Assembly: GCA_021234535.1 (NCBI GenBank)
Contig: CM037833.1
Coordinates: forward strand, 7,886,050-7,950,049
DNA from: Stichopus chloronotus
Taxonomy: Eukaryota; Echinodermata; Holothuroidea; Aspidochirotida; Stichopodidae
Direction: 5' to 3'
DNA length: 64,000 nucleotides
The translations under genes were made by a program, and so were the position numbers. Below are positions 24,126 through 35,700 of this stretch, one piece after another. The stretch's first letter is position 1; the number at the start of each line of letters is the position of its first letter. The notes beneath the pieces were generated by a model. That model saw nothing but the letters and a program-made list of their open reading frames with translations. It did not search any database and was not told where the DNA came from.

Positions 24126-24600
24126 TTAAAGGAGAATGAAACCCTAAGAATCGTTTATTGTGATGAAAGAGAAGCGTTTGACAAACATCTTACCAAAGTT
24201 TCAATCAGAGATATGGTTTCCTATCCAAGTTGAAACCTTTGACATTCAGAGAATGGTGCTCCCAGTTTTTCCCAAAGTTGAATGTAAACCAACTTAAGTA
24301 AGTCAAATAATGATGACACATAAACACTCATAGCAGGAATTGTAATGTATTTACTTGTTTTTTTACCTATAATTTAAACGAATAAGCACACACTTGTACA
24401 CATTTTGACTGTGTTCATCATTCAATAATCAAATCAAATCATTAAGACTCTGATTTGAATCTATGCATAACTGTAAACAAAGTACAATGAAATGACAAAA
24501 AAAAAGACAATGAAATGTAAAAAACAAATTATGTTCAATCACAAGTGGTCCTGTGATATCATCATTTAATCTCAGAATTGTAGTTTCCTGCGTATTTTTA
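24126..24600. mobile_element. Dispersed TTAA-start repeat in B intron
   Basis: Begins TTAAAGGAGAATGAAACCC and is similar over about 450 bp to 40117-40580 (by segmental duplication) and to 53311-53765 (in copy D, a separate insertion). No inverted right end was found, so the element type is uncertain. Confidence 0.5.
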
Positions 24601-25021
24601 TGAACATTCAAATTGCAATATCGTCGAAATTAAACAACTTGTACTCGTTGCTTGTGTTGCTGATTGAGAAAAATAAAAAACAATAAGGAAAAGAGGAAGA
24701 CGGTGGGTGCGTAGCGGATTAAGACAAGAAGACATAGCACGAAATTATACAGAAAAGGAAACAAAAAAAGAAATGGAAAAAAATACATAGAAACAACGTT
24801 TTCATGTTTCAACTTTATTTTTCACTCTTCATGTAAACTAAAACAAAATATAATTATAACTATTGGTAATAAATACAATCTTTAATACGATATTTGGGAA
24901 TGGAAGGACATTACCAACAAAGCAACTGTGTTACCGTGTACATGATATGTAGATATCTATAAAGTTATTACATAGTATCTCACACTTTTCATTTTCATTC
25001 AATTGACTTTTAATGTTACAG

Positions 25022-25135
25022 CTGCTACACCCAGGATTATGAAGACGCAAAATTCTTGTGATGAGCACAGGGAACTGCAAATTGTATGACTTCTGTTTAT
25101 CACAAGATGCATCACTTGTAGTCCGCATACTAAAG
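25022..25135 (+). CDS. Copy B catalytic-loop exon with in-frame TGA
   Basis: 114 nt, phase 0 to 0. LLHPGL, TGA at 25040-25042, then ILVMSTGNCKLYDFCLSQDA. A reads TCA at the stop. The exon is symmetric, so skipping it removes 38 codons without a frameshift. Confidence 0.85.
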
Positions 25136-25464
25136 GTTGGTCAAAATTAAAGAAAAGCATTGACAAAGATGATCTTGACGACGATGAGGACAATGTTCCA
25201 GTCCATCTTACTTTAAATTGTAGTTACTTTGACACTGTGTACCTACATTTAGAACTTACACTGTAGTGCAAAGGAAAACAAACTGATTTCAGTAATTCTC
25301 TACTGCTTTCGTAGTATTTGGGAGTAAAATCTTAACTGCAAAAACACTTTACTTTAATAGAGATTACTAGGTAAGTAATGAAAGGACGCAATTAAAGTTG
25401 CACTGAGATGAAGGAAGACTTATCTTAGCTATTTCATGTCGTTCAATTTCTAATTTTTCTGAAG

Positions 25465-25576
25465 GAAAAGTTGGACGAATGTAAGCTTCCTGAAGAATCC
25501 ATTGAACGATATGAATACACTACAGAAAGTGACGTTTGGTCAGTTGCAGTTGTAGTATGGGAAATACTGACTAATG
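25465..25576 (+). CDS. Copy B APE / alpha-F exon
   Basis: 112 nt, phase 0 to 1. [20 protein letters not shown] then [12 protein letters not shown]. Nearly identical to C 40963-41074. Confidence 0.9.
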
Positions 25577-25712
25577 GTAAGAATAAGATGCCACAATTTT
25601 ATGCATATTTTATTCACCAAATTTCGTTTAGAAAAGAAGATAGTTTAAACTTTTTGAAAACGAAGGGGTTCTCACTAATCTCTTAACTTTCCCGTAACTT
25701 TCTCGTCGCTAG

Positions 25713-25812
25713 GTTTACCGTTAATATTTCTACTTGGCGATAATCCATCAGCGACGAACGTGGTCCAGGAAACATACTCACCAGATTTGCCTCAAGGAAT
25801 TATTGAATCAAG
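25713..25812 (+). CDS. Copy B alpha-G exon with GC donor
   Basis: 100 nt, phase 1 to 2. LPLIFLLGDNPSATN then ETYSPDLPQGIIES. The donor is gcaagg, a GC-AG intron; C shares it, A has gtgagg. Confidence 0.8.
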
Positions 25813-26633
25813 GCAAGGACTTTAACAGTATGTTAAACTGTGTTGATGTATTTTCCCCTTTACATCCTAACCCTACAAAACAATGTGTTTGTTCGTCTTT
25901 AGTAATTGATATGATGTGGAATGACCTAATTTGTACCATTCACTGCATTTAGAAGATACTTTTTTATTTTTCGACGAATACTGAAAATAATATTGAAATA
26001 ACTTGATTTAATTGTATTGCCTTTTTATCTTTTTTGGTCCACAAGGTATTTTAGTTGTTCGTGTTTTCTTTAGGTGTATGTCAGTCTCTGTTACTGCATT
26101 TTCTATGATAGCTCAATTAGTATTTTTTTTCAACCATCCACACGGCATACTTCATTTAAGCTGTTAAATTGTGTTGGGACCCGACGAAACCATTTGCATT
26201 GGAATGATCACATTCATCACCCGAGACTGAATTTGCAACACTGAGAAGTACCATCAATGACTAAGCTCGGTTAAGAAATAAGTTAAATAATAAGTTAAAT
26301 AATAACTATCTCTAGAAGATAGCTTCCACCATTGTGACAATGTCTAAGTTGTATGTGACGTTTCCACTGGTGAGTCTTTAAGTATGTTTGACAGAGGATA
26401 CGAAGCGTCACAAATAGAACAGACTTGCCCATATCATTGTCGCGTAATCGTTAACGTTTTACGTGTTTATTTATTTATTTATTTATTTTAAGACATTTAT
26501 AAAGCGTCATAACTAAAAAGATACTCTATGGCGCTGTACAGGAATACACGAAAACAAAGTGAAGACATAGAATGGAAAGATACAATAATAATAATAATAA
26601 TAATAAACAGCAAAAACACAGAACGAGCAAAAA

Positions 26634-28424
26634 TTAGAAAGCTTCTTTGAAGAGATGTGTCTTTAAAGATTTTTTGAAAGCATAAAAAGAAGAGCAGACG
26701 CGAATTGCCTCTGGCAAAGCATTCCAGAGAGCAGCCCCCGAGACAGCAGCCCCCGAGACAGCAAAAATACGGTCGCCAAAACGTTTTGTGCGAGTAGCGG
26801 GGATGTATAATGAAGTGTGAGAAATGCTCCTAATACTATATGAAAAAGAACGTTCAGAGAACAGATTAGTAAGGTAATCAGGGGCTTGCTGTTTCATACA
26901 CTTATAGACAAGACAAAGAACTTCAAATTTAATACGTTGCTCCACTGGGAGCCAGTGTAGGCTACAAAGGCAAGATCGGGCACTATCATATCTGTTTCTG
27001 GACAGAATTAACTTCGCTGCCTGGTTCTGAGCAGATTGTAGAGGGTGAAGTGTGGAAGAAGGGAGACCTAATAAAATTGCATTACAATAGTCAATGTGAG
27101 AAATGACATGACTAAGAACAACAGACTTACAGCTAGAAAGAGTAAGAAACTTACGAATGCGTCGGATCTTATTGAGATTTAAAGTGGCTACTCTTGTCTT
27201 CTGTGCAATATAATACTTTAAGGACATATTTGGGTCAAGTTCTACTCCCAATAATTTAACAAAGCTGCCAAATTTAATTTCAGCATCGTTGACAAATATG
27301 GAATCTGTGACGATTTTATCATTGTAGTGCTTTGATTTGAAAATAATTGCATCAGTTTTAGTATCGTTCATTTGTAGTCGGTTTTCGTTCATCCAGACCT
27401 TCACATTAGAGAGGGTGCTTTGCATCAGCAGAACTGCTTCTCGTTCATCCACCGCATTGCCAGACTTGAAGTTGGTGTAGAACGAGTGATCATCAGCGTA
27501 TCCAACTACGTTGATAGTGTTGTGATCATCTTTGGCTGTTGTGATGTGTTCAGCCAAGGTGCTGGAGTAGCAGTTAAATAGGACAGGACCTGCCACTGAG
27601 CCCTGTGGAACAGAAAACGGCATGTCCACAGGTGCAGATGTTGAGGAGTTGACAGAGACCACACAGTCCTGGGGGTAAAGGTATGATGAAATCCAGCTGA
27701 GTACCAAGGCCGAAGTTCCGAATTTATTTTCCATCACCTTGAGCAGTGTATCATGGTCGACAGTATCGAATGCTGCAGAGAGGTCAACCGCAACTAACAG
27801 CGTGGCATACTGGTGATCCATTTTCCAAAGGATGTCATTGGTCAGTTTCACTAATGCTGTTTCGGTGATGTGATAGCGACGGAAGGCACTCTGGTATGAT
27901 GGCAACAGAGAATAGGTGTTGATGTGGGACGATAGCTGATCAACTACCGCTCGTTCCGCAAATTTCGAAATGAGCGGGAGATTACTAACCGGGCGGTAAT
28001 TACGGAGAACATTGTCCAGAGATGGTTTCTTCAAGAGTGGAGTTACGTAGGCTCTCTTCCAAACTCGTGGAAATGTCCCCGACTGAAGAGATACATTGAC
28101 CATATGGACGAAAGCCGGTAGTAATGTCTCCATATGTTGCTTCACCAGTGTGGAGGGAATAGGATCGGATGCACACGTAGTTGTTTCTGACTTGATGATG
28201 ATTTTACGCATGTCCTCCTTACATACAGGAGCGAAGTTACTCAACGGGCTTAAACAGAGATATTTACAGCAGTCAAATGCCAGGAAGTCTTGTAGAGTGT
28301 TACGAATGGTAAGTATTTTATCAACGAAGAAGGAAGCGAAGTCCTGCCATAACTCCTGGTGATCACTGTCATGCATAGGATTGAACTTAGTCCTCCCAGT
28401 CAAGTTATTGACCAAACGATACAA
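26634..28424 (-). CDS. LINE reverse transcriptase ORF
   Basis: A 596-codon open frame. Motif A is VAVDLSAAFD (211-220), motif B SVPQGSVAGP (271-280), motif C GYADD (308-312). LHWLPVEQR (489-497) and LWNALPEAIR near the end are typical of CR1/L2/Rex1-type elements. A 15-bp tandem duplication (near 26733-26762) gives a repeated AVSGA just before LWNALP. The start is not a true protein start: the frame continues the endonuclease reading after a 1-nt shift. The RT core itself is intact, so the copy is recent. Confidence 0.9.
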   Translation of the reverse strand: MYRLVNNLTGRTKFNPMHDSDHQELWQDFASFFVDKILTIRNTLQDFLAFDCCKYLCLSPLSNFAPVCKEDMRKIIIKSETTTCASDPIPSTLVKQHMETLLPAFVHMVNVSLQSGTFPRVWKRAYVTPLLKKPSLDNVLRNYRPVSNLPLISKFAERAVVDQLSSHINTYSLLPSYQSAFRRYHITETALVKLTNDILWKMDHQYATLLVAVDLSAAFDTVDHDTLLKVMENKFGTSALVLSWISSYLYPQDCVVSVNSSTSAPVDMPFSVPQGSVAGPVLFNCYSSTLAEHITTAKDDHNTINVVGYADDHSFYTNFKSGNAVDEREAVLLMQSTLSNVKVWMNENRLQMNDTKTDAIIFKSKHYNDKIVTDSIFVNDAEIKFGSFVKLLGVELDPNMSLKYYIAQKTRVATLNLNKIRRIRKFLTLSSCKSVVLSHVISHIDYCNAILLGLPSSTLHPLQSAQNQAAKLILSRNRYDSARSCLCSLHWLPVEQRIKFEVLCLVYKCMKQQAPDYLTNLFSERSFSYSIRSISHTSLYIPATRTKRFGDRIFAVSGAAVSGAALWNALPEAIRVCSSFYAFKKSLKTHLFKEAF

Positions 28425-28446
28425 CTTGGTCTGATCTGATCCACAT

Positions 28447-29778
28447 TCAACAATTTTTTTCAGATATCGCTTCCGACCTACGTTTGTTTAGCTGCTGGTT
28501 ATACTCAGTTCTCAGTTGTTTGAATTCAGCAAGATGTTCGACTAATCGTGATTTCACCCACGCGGCCTCAGCTTTCCTACGCCGAGACTTCAATGATTTC
28601 AGGGATCCATCGTACCAAGGTACACGTTCTCGATCGATGATAGTTTTCGACTGCAAGGGGGCGACTTGGTCAAGGATCTCCGTCATTCGCTCATTATAAA
28701 AGGACGCGAGTTCGTCAATGCCATCCATCGTAACACACTCGTCCACGAAGTCGGATAGAAGCGTAGACAAGATAGAGTCATCAATATCCTTCAGATCTCG
28801 ATAGGTTATGTCTTTACGGGATAGACCAGGTTTACGTTGCGACAGATTACACAAAACGAAATTGTGATCTGATATCAAAAAGCCTTCTCTCGGCTCCGCA
28901 ACAACCAATCCATCATCCTCCCGTACAATGAGGAGGTCTAGAGTATTCCCCATGGCATGAGTCCGGCAATTGACAAGCTGACGTAGCCCAAGGGTCACAA
29001 GGAGGTCCGTGAAAGCCACACTGTTCCTGTCGGATTGATCATTCATGGGGATGTTAAAGTCGCCCGTTATTACGATGTGTTGTGACGTCACACAAATCCC
29101 CTCAGCAAAGTCTCCGAATTCTCGTAAGAAAATCGGGACCGTTACTGGGTGAACTTCCGAATACGGAGGGCGGTAGACCGCGATCAGGACAACAGTTAAG
29201 TCCTTATACCTGAGTTGCCATTCAGCATACTCAAAGGACTTTAGCTGACCTGAACGAAGTCTTTTGTGTTTGATGAAAGGTTTGTGAATGAGAGCTACTC
29301 CTCCACCTACCCGCCCTTGTCGAGGTGCGACGTCCCAAACTAACCCAGCACTTCTAATGTCTGAGCGAATGTCGTCAGTGGCGGCGCTCATTCATGTCTC
29401 AGTCACGACACACAAATCAATCCCATCCTCAATGAAATGATCTAAGAACATCGATACATTGTTGCAAATGGATCTAGTGTTAACAACAGCGAAGCTCAAT
29501 TTATTCGAGTTTCTATTGACATGTTGAGATGGCCTACATTTAATGGGAATGAGACTGGAAGCGTTCACACCGCGTTGACCGGATCGATCACGATTAGGCC
29601 TCCGGGATGTCGCGATTGGAAGAGCGAATTTCGCCGAACCACCGCGATTCTCCCTAGCTGTACGACGGAAGTATTCCGTTATTCTTCACAGTGAAGAAAT
29701 CATAATCCGATAATCGACTGTTCAGTCTCGATGGCCCGAGGGACAAAAGATCATCCCTTGTATATGTTCGACGAGTCA
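28447..29778 (-). pseudogene. LINE endonuclease (EEP) region, broken
   Basis: The open part (29391-28447) carries AVYRPPY (71-77), GDFNIP (110-115), NTLDLLI (149-155) and ISDHNFV (173-179) of apurinic-like endonucleases. Upstream, LSFAVVNTRSICNN and IDLCVVTET are in frame, then TGA (29394-29392) replaces the usual Trp. Further upstream, from ATG 29779, RRTYTRDDLLSLGPSRLNSR is joined only through a frameshift near 29670. Confidence 0.8.
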
Positions 29779-30620
29779 TTATTGACAGATGGTACCCAAG
29801 CGTGATATGAAAGCATGCAATAGACAGCACAGTTATCACACACAAAGACAGAAAGGTATTCAATGAATAGTACACCTAGACGGTATTTGTCAATCCCCAG
29901 CGAACAAGACGTGGCGGTAACACGACACAGAACACTAAACAAACAGTGAGAGTCAAATCCGCGAAATGAAAGTAATCAAACCCGGGCGGAGATCACAGTA
30001 AATAACAGAAAAATACGCAGTAAGTACAGTGAAAACAGTCAAAAATTACATGAATATATACTATAAGCACGGTACATCCAAACAAAAACTGTAGTGGCAA
30101 CAACAAGAACCACGACGAAGATGAAAATAACACAAAAGACGAGAGCAGAAAGATATGCTGCCGGCTGGCGCTATTACTGGTTGATATGGTGTTAATGTTC
30201 CTCTAAAAGTGTGCTGTTTTGTGCTTATTCAAATCTTGTTAGTCGTACACAGAAATTAATTTTGATGCATTCACAGATTAGTCAGCTTATTTTCTTTCAC
30301 TGACAATCACAATAATTACAAAGATGTAGTGTTTAATATGGCAAACCACAAATACAGTGCAATGCTTACTATTAGTCTTCATAAATGTCACTCTTATTTC
30401 AAGTTGACAGTACAGTTGAGACAGTGGCTATAAAACAAGTGCAAAAGGGAATTGCTTATTTTTCAGCTCAATTTCCCTCTTTTGCGATGTTCACGTAGCG
30501 TGTTTTACATCTTTTACATCGTTTAGGTTTGAAAATAAACACCTACGTCGAACGCTGACGTTAGCTAATTTCAAACATACTTTTATAATCGTTTCACTTT
30601 CTGTCTCAACACTTCTGCAG

Positions 30621-30702
30621 ACGAGTTCTTTTAAAGCAATGCCTGCTTACTGAAATAGAACGCAGACCGTCAATTACTGAATTGCGGAAGTCCTTTGAGG
30701 AG
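30621..30702 (+). CDS. Copy B C-lobe terminal exon
   Basis: 82 nt, phase 2 to 0, acceptor ctgcag. VLLKQCLLTEIERRPSITEL then RKSFEE. It lies beyond the LINE, which stretched the preceding intron to 4.8 kb. Confidence 0.85.
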
Positions 30703-30816
30703 GTATTTTTTCTCTATCCAACGTTTTCATTAACACAACTATCACAACTTCATATGAAAATCATAAGTTAAGAATTTATTGAAGTAAAAAAAATATATTA
30801 TACTTGTTTCTTTCAG

Positions 30817-30828
30817 ATACTACCGTAG
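30817..30828 (+). CDS. Copy B last exon, ends early (ILP then TAG)
   Basis: After acceptor tttcag: ATA CTA CCG TAG. The same exon in C reads MLPEDDLQYS then TAA. Gaining TAG from GAG removes seven residues, a minor change beside the upstream TGA. Confidence 0.7.
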   Translation: MLP

Positions 30829-31024
30829 AATGATTTGCCATTTTCGTCCTCAAAAACAGACAAACCAACTAATACATCATGGCAGTAGTAGAACGCCAGC
30901 AGTTTCCCTCTCGTGGCCTACTAGTTCCCCAGCGGAGGTCATTGTGGCCAGAGCACTTTGTACAAACCTTGGCCACATCGGTGCAAATACGTCTATCCGA
31001 ATTGAAACTATATTAAAACTGTAA

Positions 31025-31610
31025 CTCATCAGCAACTTCTACGATGCAAGAAGCATGTGTAAGAAGGGACTTCTAATTGACATCAATTGTGTTTCAATCA
31101 TGTGGAATAGCTTACTCTTATCACATTTACAGCGTTGACGTTTTCGAAGTAGTATTTTTTACATTCTTTGCAATGTAAGTTTTGCAGTATCTTTAACTCA
31201 CATGGATCAATTTGTTTATCAACAAATTATACCGTTTACATCTTTTCTCAGCTTTTCTACTTGCACGACTGTTAAGTTGATACTCACTATCAAAACAGGG
31301 GACGTTATTCACAGTTTTAATGCCTTTAGAGTTTAATGGAGCATGTGTGCCTGTCAAGAATAAAGCAAGAGATTACATGATAAAATTGATTTCTTTGATT
31401 GTGATGAATTTATTATAAAGTCACTCATTAATAAAATATATCCAAGGAGAACAGTTAAAAAAATGATGAAAATACAGTCGAAGAGACCTCTTGCAGGCGA
31501 TAAAATGAAACACGCCCAAGTTTGCGTGAGGGATTAAAAAATGTACTCAAAACAAAAACAAAAAACCTTTCTGTATGGGATATTAGAGCGCATTAACGAC
31601 CAACCAGAGT
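31025..31610. repeat. 3' flank of copy B, end of B/C segmental duplication
   Basis: Similarity to C runs through this flank (31025-31130 pairs with 43700-43805; 31370-31606 with 44035-44266), with AATAAA near 31362, a possible poly(A) signal. Similarity stops near 31606. Confidence 0.6.
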
Positions 31611-32603
31611 CAACACAGATCAACTATCACAGGTTTCAGCACTTGCCCCACTGACTACAATGCTCTTGCACTATAAGATGGAAACCTTTCAAAAGGGTTA
31701 CGGTTGTGTTAAGCATACCCAGTATACTATCCAAGGGAACCGATCCAATGTCTATGACCTAGATACTTTAATCGGAAATACAACATGGAAACTAATGCTG
31801 GGAAAACAGCACAAACCCAGACTCTGTCTACAGTGGATTGTAGGTAAATATGCTCATGAAGAAATTTGATGTAGCCCCAGACGTATACGTCAGCTCAAAA
31901 GGTTGGCGCTGCATAATAGCTTCGTATCTTTGCACCGTAGCTGATTTGTACATAAAAGAAAAATTGCCAATATAATTCTATGATCACGAGTACTAAATGA
32001 CAACGAATTTAATCCAGACTCAGGTACTATGCTAAGTTACCCTTTTCTTCAATTTATAGCCCGAAGAATATCGTATGGAGACGCTTACAATTTCCAGTAG
32101 CCTAGCTATATATATTCCATGAAATCACTGTTTGCTTATAGCTAGATGTAAGCGCTGAGATAATACGTAATGTTCTTTTCTTACAAAACTGAAAAGTTTG
32201 TACAATCTCAATCCATCTTATATATAGGCCTTTTATAATTCGTCATAAATTGACTTTTCACATTAATTGAGAAATCGCAGTCATAATATTTTCATTTCAC
32301 AGGGTGTTTGCAACTCAGACCAGGGGAAATATCCGTTTCCTGCCATCTGGTGATTGTTGTGAAGTCCAAAAAATTTCTCATAGGCTCCCCCCCCCCTCCT
32401 CCCCACTGTAGGAGGCCATCGCTTTGGTAGGGTTCCGGACCCTCAACACAAATAATATTCAGACTCTGCTGATCAGGTGTAGTAAACCACACTGATGAGG
32501 AATTCGCTCAGAATAATTAAGCATATCGTTAGAATTTAAGTGCAGCAATTATGTTACGAGAAAGGAAAATGCACCGACGTCTCATCACTTTGTAGTGCAA
32601 TCT
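31611..32603. other. Intergenic, no feature recognised
   Basis: No gene or clear repeat; open frames are short and unsupported. Confidence 0.5.
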
Positions 32604-32775
32604 TTAAAGAGCACAATGAATTGTTTCGTGAAAGTCACTAAATTTTGATACGCCTCTCAAGTTTTCTTCATAATTAATGACATAATAAGGGTCAAACTAT
32701 GAGGAACTATGTGTCACACACGAATGAGTTTTAGTGAATGAGTAATTAATGATTCAATTTGGATTTTGAACAGGC
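32604..32775. mobile_element. TTAA-type MITE, AGAGGCTCATTGAG family, partial
   Basis: TTAAAGAGCACAATGAATTG and the following 150 bp match the left half of 13790-14166. No matching right end was found, so it is truncated. Confidence 0.55.
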
Positions 32776-35700
32776 GTATATGCAGTCACATTCACTGAGT
32801 TACTCCAGCAAACAGCACACACTGCTACCAGTCACTACTTCTTATCTATCTCCACTTTTTCCCGCCGTTGCAACATGCTTGCATAAAGTTTGGACAACAG
32901 CAGTCCTGTTCCACTCACACCCGTTTCGTTCACCACACACCCACATAAAACCTGACTATTCACTCAGCATGTAATCAAAATCATCTATTTCATTCCACCT
33001 TGCGGGGCAGGGTAACTGATAAATGTACTTCGAACTTCTCATGGTTGGTGTTATGACATGAAGTTTACAATAATGAAAGTGGCACATTGGGTCGACAACA
33101 GTAAGTTTGCGAGGATTTTAAACGGCACAACCACACAAAAATGTAAACATTTGGCATTATGATATACATGCAACAGCAATGGAAACTGTATTTTATTTAT
33201 TTATTTTTTTTTTGAATTTTTGAGTTCCATCGAATAACAATGAAACATCTGTACTTATTTTCTTATAATTAATGATACTTGGATCCTGCATTTATATATT
33301 ACTAATAATTTGAAGTGTTTACTGCACAGAGGATCAAAAATTGGCAGAACCGTCTTTACCTAATATTGAAATGGTAGGTGTTTAATACAAGAAAATATTG
33401 GAGAAGGTTTGCTGAGGCTGACATCTCACCAGCTTCTTGACAGGCAAACTTTTAAGAAACAGAAAATGAACTGGAGTTTAGCGCCAGAAAGGGTTATGTA
33501 CCTGAGACCACGACCAGTTGCAGAATTATGGATGGTGTGTTTTAATTTGGTTACGGAACTACCATACATGACATTATTTTAAAGATGTGATATCATTTAC
33601 ATGATATCATTTACATGATGAATTTAAATGAAATTATTTTCCACATTCACCCACAGAGGTGGGGAGCGGGGGAAATCAACTTCTCGAGCATTCACTTTAA
33701 CAACACTAGTTGCCAAGGGGTTCACATTACACGCCTGTGGTAAGAGAAGAGACCTGAATGTACCCAGAAGAAAGAAAAAACACCGTCCTCTGCCATTAAA
33801 TGTGGGAGGCTATTTTCAGTCCTGCGTGGGAAAGGAAAGGGGAAAAAACTGATCAAAAATCAAACTGTATATAATCTGGTAAGAATAAAGTTACGTATTT
33901 GATGTGCCTCTGAGTGTGAGAAGTGATTGCACAACCATTGCCTGACGAAATCGCTGACAATTTGTTTTGTGAAATAGTTGAATAATTAGCTGTTCATTAC
34001 ATTATTTTTTTTTATATGTTACCTTTATGTCAATGGGTTGAATTAGGCTTGATAATCTCTGTAGCATCTCTGTTCTGAGGATACAGAAGTTCTGTATGTA
34101 TCGAAAATAGAACTATCCGTGTGATTAAAATATATGATATTTGTGATGAATACGTACACATTTCAAATTCTTACTTTCAATTTCTCATTTCAATTCATAA
34201 TCTAAATTTTGATCCTTCTAATAGGAGTAGGCTAATTGACTAGGCCTATAGGCCTGTTTGACTGCACTGGGCTCAACATTTTCTAAGGAGATTTCACTCC
34301 TTTCTTTACACTGTGACAATGCTAACTGTAATCTAAGTCCAAACGCTTGCAGACGCACATTCACTAACTTCTCGTTTGCTTAGATATGCCTGCTGCAGAA
34401 GCACTTCCCCACTTTCGTTTGTCCCATAGATACTTTCAAGTTTGTTCAGGGTGTCAGGCAGATTTGATTAGACCTATATATAGGGCCACGATATATGACA
34501 ATCTCCCCCACACCCCGATCGACTAAAGGAACATTTGCATTATTCGGACAGTCAATTTCTTGTCGTTTCGGATTTGCGTAATCATTTAAACTTGTATATG
34601 TTGTTTCTCCGGTTATCATACCTCTCTGCGCATTTCTTGTAAAACCTTTGAAGTATGACCTTTTCATATCATTTCAACCACCCGAAACCATCCGAAACAA
34701 CTCGAAAAAATCGACAGGCCATATGGCAATACGTGAACGCATAATATGGCTAGAATGCTCACTGTGTACGATTGTTCAAAACGCTCTATTTTTTACTAGG
34801 AAGAGGTTTTGTGACGTTGTTTTGTGCATATATCACAGGACCTATTCATCTGTCATACAACCTACATGTTGTACTGTCATACGAGACACAGAGAGGCATC
34901 TAGACCGTCTTTAAGTCTCCTCCAAGAACAAAGATTTACGTAAAAATGGAAACCAGCTAGGAAGGTCACAACAATTCCAATATCCTTCTTGGGTCTAATT
35001 TGGGGTTGGTGGATCAATTAAGGAGCAAATCCAATTTCGTAGCTTTTCTCTCATTGACTTTACACGTAAACGACTTTTTACAAAATATTTTAAGTCCGAT
35101 ATGCAGTGAGCGATTTACCTTGCTTCTTAAGTCCCTAGTCCCCATATATATCAAAAAGGATATAGCCATGACTGTTGAGAAAAATTTCATATACTTTGTT
35201 TAACATCTATGAAAATTTAGGGAGATTGAAGCTTTCGTTCGCCTGTGGGGTTCGGGAACTTTTGTTGTTGCCTCTGGTGCATATCGCTATATCCCCCTCT
35301 ATTATATACTTATTTGTTGTAGGTCATCTGATACGTGGGTTGAGTTCGAAAATTCGGGAGATGTTTGTGAACTTCCATCTGCTTCGGATGAAAGTTTCAT
35401 TTTTACTTCGACTTGAACGAAGTTCAGTCGAAGTAGTGTAATCCCCAGAGCAGTTTGTGCAGTCATGCGTACTGATTAGTGCATTCGGGGCCCTTTCGAC
35501 GGCGATTTCTCGGCCGGTACGGAAGCTACGGAGCTGAAATTTGGTGGACGGGTGGACCGTGTACGGCGGCGTGCGTCTGTAAATTTGGTAGGGATCTCGA
35601 TAGCGATCACTCTCCATTTTTTCGCCAAAAAGCCTTCTCCTCCTAGGGATTTCGGAGTTACCTCTTGAAATTGTGCACAAAGTTGTACTTTTAAGAGAAA

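Larger units (their letters stand above)
26465..30190 (-). mobile_element. CR1/L2-like non-LTR retrotransposon (LINE), nearly full length
   Basis: On the minus strand: 5' region, endonuclease (about 29778-28447), reverse transcriptase (28424-26634), short 3' UTR ending GCTTTATAAATGTCTT and a (TAAA)n tail at 26465-26489. Copy C has the uninterrupted target near 41938 (acgtattaatgtt), which fixes the insertion to within a few bases. Three lesions are visible: a frameshift near 29670, TGA at 29394-29392 and a 1-nt frameshift near 28470. No separate ORF1 was found. Confidence 0.85.
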
